64,000 bases of DNA from Aquanectria penicillioides (taxonomy: Eukaryota; Ascomycota; Sordariomycetes; Hypocreales; Nectriaceae), in assembly GCA_003415625.1 (NCBI GenBank), contig PYIU01000008.1:1860001-1924000 (forward strand). The letters are read 5' to 3'. Of the stretch, positions 61,286-64,000 are shown piece by piece (position 1 is the stretch's first letter; each line of letters begins with the position of its first letter). The translations under genes and the position numbers were made by a program. Under the pieces are notes generated by a model. It was not told where the DNA came from and did no database searches. It was given only the letters and a program-made list of their open reading frames with translations.

Positions 61286-64000
61286 ATGCCTGCTCGAGCG
61301 TCAACACGGTCGACGCGATCACGAACTTCGGCTGCATCCCGCGCATCTTCCGTCCCCGACATTGTTGATACCCCGACAACGCCTTGAGAACAAAAGTCTG
61401 TGGTGTGTTTCGTGATGCTCAGAGGACTACAGCCACCCACCGAAAGCTCGCGGTGAATCTGCGAAAGATTCAAGAATCTTGCTGCTATGAACCAACTAGC
61501 TCTAAGCAATCCCAAGTCGACGACTTTGACGAGGCAGCTTTCAACCATGAGTTCGTTAGATGCGTCCTCCGGATAATGCCAATCAAAAAGTCAGAAGGTG
61601 TCGGAGAGAAATCGATCCGATTTGTTGGTCTCTTTTTGCGGCATGCGAGTGAAAAAGATAACGATCTGCTCGGAGACATCGAAGAAGATGCGAGTGTGAT
61701 GCCAGAGACGCCTACAACTCGACTGACTTCTCAACTCCTTGAATCCATTCTACCCCTCTTAACGGCCAAGGACAAGTTCGTCCGATTTAGATCGACCCAA
61801 CTCATCTCCCACATCATCAACTCCCTTGACGCGATAGACGACGACCTCTTCCAAAAACTCCGACATGGATTACTTAAGAGAATCCGTGACAAGGAAGCCA
61901 TGGTTCGCTCGCAAGCAGTTTTGGGTCTTGGGCGCCTTGCCGGTAACCAAGGGGAGGGTTGCACCAATTCTGATGAGAGTGATGATGAAGAAACTGGTTT
62001 ACTTGAGAAGCTTTTGGAAGTTTTGCAGAATGACCCTAGCGCTGATGTGCGAAGGTCTCTTCTTGTAAATCTGCCTATCCTCCCCAACACTTTGCCCTAC
62101 CTTCTTGAGCGGGCTCGAGACCAAGACGCAGCAACCAGACGAGCCGTGTACTCACGTCTTCTCCCTGCTCTGGGAGATTTCCGACATCTCTCTCTTGGCA
62201 TGCGAGAAAAACTCCTGCGATGGGGCCTCCGAGATCGAGACGAGAACGTCCGCAAAGCTGCGGGTAGACTCTTCCGCGAACGTTGGATCGAGGACTGTGC
62301 TGGTATCCCACCCCCGGAGGATGGAAAGCCAGCAGAACCTTCGCCACCCAATTTTGAAGGTCTACAGGAACTGCTTGAACGAATCGACGTCGTTAACTCT
62401 GGCGTTGAGAATGGTGTTGCTCTTGAGGCTATGAAGGGCTTCTGGGAGGGCCGACCAGATTATCGCGAGGCTATCGAGTTCGATGATAACTTCTGGCAGA
62501 CACTTTCAGCAGAGTCTGTCTTCATGGCTAGGAGTTTCAATGAATTCTGTCGCCTGGAAGGCGATGGTAAGTACCTAGGCTTACTGGAAGAAAAGCTCCC
62601 CGAAGTGACAAAGATCGCCTTCTTCCTTGAACGATATCTACAAGTCTTGGTGGAGGCCCTTAAGCGGGTCGCCCAGCAAGAAGTCGAAGAGGAGGAGGAG
62701 GAGGAAGACACTGTAGAACAGGAATTCATCGTGGAGCAGATGCTTCAAATTGCTTTGACGCTTGATTACTCCGACGAGGTTGGTCGTCGCAAGATGTTTA
62801 CCCTGCTTCGACGGATGCTGTCTCTCCCGGATCTGCCAGATGAGACGACGAAGCTTACTGTGGAGGCACTAAGAGGCATATGTTCCCCAGACGCTGCAGG
62901 CGAGCGAGAGTTTTGCAGCATTGTTCTGGAGTCTGTTGCCGATGTGCACGATACTATTGTCGATGAACCAGCAGATGATGCTGAGGACAGTTTCCACTCA
63001 GCCAAATCAGAAGTCAGCGGTCCAAGCACACCAACTAAGGGAGGCAAGCGAAGTACCAGCCCTGAAATGAGCGAGGAGGAGGCTCGTGAGAAGGCGGTCA
63101 GAGAGATCGTCGTGAACATGAAGTGTCTCCACATCGTTCAATGCATGCTCACTCATGTTGCCACGAACCTCCAGGATAGCGCTGATTTGGTTTCGATGCT
63201 CAACAATCTGGTGGTTCCTGCTGTACGCAGCCATGAAGCGCCCGTCCGAGAGAGAGGCCTTGTATGCCTTGGCTTGTGTGCCCTACTCGACCGGTCGCTT
63301 GCAGAAGAGAATCTCAGTCTATTTATGCACTTCTTCAACAAGGGCCATCCGGCTTTGCAGATCACAGCGCTCCATATCCTGACAGATATTCTTAATGTTC
63401 ACGGAGCACAACTGTTATTATCGACCCCCGGTCTCCTAAAGATTTACGTGAAGGCCGTCAAGGGTGGCGCCAAATCGCCCGAAGTTCAAGGTCCAGCTAC
63501 TGTGGCTGCTTCCAAGCTGCTTCTTGGGCGAATTGTTAGCGACGAGGAGGCCTGCCAAGAGCTCCTCAAATCACTTGTCATTGCTTACTTTGATCCCTCG
63601 TCTGCATCGAATCAGACAGTCCGACAAGCCCTTAACTACTTCTTGCCTGTCTTCTGTTTCTCGAGAACTGAGAACCAGGATCTCATGCGGAGCATCGCCC
63701 TTGATGCTATCCACGCCCTCTTCAACATTCGCGAGGGCCTGGAAGATGATGATGCAGACGTAGAGGAGGATATGGTCAGTATGGCGACCATTGGTGCGTG
63801 CTTAGTCGATTGGACCGATCCCAGAAAGTGCTACAGTCTCGTTCTCGGATTAGAAAGCGAGAAGAAGGCCGTCAACGGTAATGTTCATCTAGACCTTGCT
63901 ATGGACATACTAGAGAGGATCCAAAGCAACATTACAAGTAAGTTTATCTTGGGTTGTCGTCTCAATGACACAGGTGCTAATTCCATTGTAGAAGAAGAGA
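61286..64000 (+). CDS. cnd3: condensin subunit Cnd3/Ycg1 (CAP-G), partial at the window end, with apparent frameshift
   Basis: Cnd3 is a HEAT-repeat subunit of condensin that grips DNA during mitotic chromosome compaction. The expected start, MPARASTRSTRSR, is at 61,286 and runs 33 codons to ...DTPTTP, then TGA at 61,385. From 61,384 the next frame stays open for about 850 residues and carries family sequence: DAQRTTATHRKLAVNLRKIQE, SIRFVGLFLRHASEKD, KDKFVRFRSTQLISHIIN, KEAMVRSQAVLGLGRLAG and CLHIVQCMLTHVA. A single missing base near 61,383 explains the break. No intron with usable sites restores the frame. An acidic insertion (EEEEEEED) lies in the middle. An intron at 63,938-63,991 (GTAAGT, GCTAAT, GTAG) follows. 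The window ends before the C-terminal part. The first in-frame ATG after the break is at 61,576. Confidence 0.88.
61383..61387 (+). other. cnd3: apparent one-base deletion in cnd3
   Basis: The sequence acgccttgagaac gives Thr-Pro-stop in the ATG frame. In the conserved downstream frame it gives Leu-Arg-Thr-Lys, preceded by a stop at 61,369-61,371. One additional base after cc would keep a single frame. It may be a sequencing or assembly error in a short T run, or a true mutation. Confidence 0.7.

Noticed and set aside
61309..61396. An intron restoring the cnd3 frame (donor GTCGAC, acceptor AAAAG)
   Set aside because: The donor is non-consensus, the join gives the wrong phase, and it would delete the expected N-terminal residues.

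Overview
This window looks like nuclear DNA of a filamentous ascomycete (Pezizomycotina, most likely Sordariomycetes). The genes have short introns (54-143 nt, one longer candidate) with GTRNGT-type donors, CTRAY-like branch points and YAG acceptors. The products are typical fungal proteins: Vps72/YL1, Atg15, Pob3, an SREBP-type bHLH factor, a CRIB protein, a NIPA-type transporter, Nop4 and condensin Cnd3. Gene-bearing DNA is moderately GC-rich. One 22-kb block is extremely AT-rich and shows the C-to-T and G-to-A decay expected of repeat-induced point mutation (RIP).

Layout. About 0.86-4.16 kb (-): vps72/swc2, a subunit of the SWR1 remodeller, with one intron. 4.89-6.81 kb (-): atg15, the vacuolar lipase of autophagy. 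It faces pob3 (7.78-9.69 kb, +, three exons), a subunit of the FACT histone chaperone. A 6.5-kb gene-free stretch follows. Next come a bHLH transcription factor (16.25-18.70 kb, +, with a probable 924-nt first intron) and a serine-rich protein with a CRIB Cdc42/Rac-binding motif (20.52-23.15 kb, -). Then 8.5 kb without a supportable gene, and a NIPA/DUF803 transporter (31.70-34.00 kb, -, three exons).

From about 35.05 to 57.4 kb the sequence is an AT-rich transposon graveyard that can be resolved. An outer Ty1/copia element (35,479-56,887, TSD aatgc) carries two later insertions. One is a Ty3/gypsy element in reverse orientation (36,141-44,061, two 193-bp LTRs, TSD aatta). The other is a second copy of the same copia family (45,288-52,035, TSD agctt). 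All the intact LTR ends read TA...TA, as expected if original TG...CA ends were mutated by RIP. Removing the inserts gives an outer element of about 6.73 kb, against 6.75 kb for the inner copy. A solo or fragmentary LTR of the gypsy family lies at 57,130-57,298. tRNA-like sequences flank the outer insertion site.

Beyond the block lie a small conserved-looking unknown gene (57.59-58.47 kb, +), nop4 (58.76-60.92 kb, -) and condensin subunit cnd3 (61.29 kb to the window end, +, partial). The last two share a 363-bp divergent promoter. cnd3 has an apparent one-base frameshift after codon 33.

No operon-like or cluster logic links these genes: chromatin, autophagy, ribosome biogenesis and chromosome condensation housekeeping genes sit next to regulatory genes. 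No defence, secondary-metabolite or CRISPR system was seen. The most informative structure is the nested, RIP-mutated retrotransposon stack.
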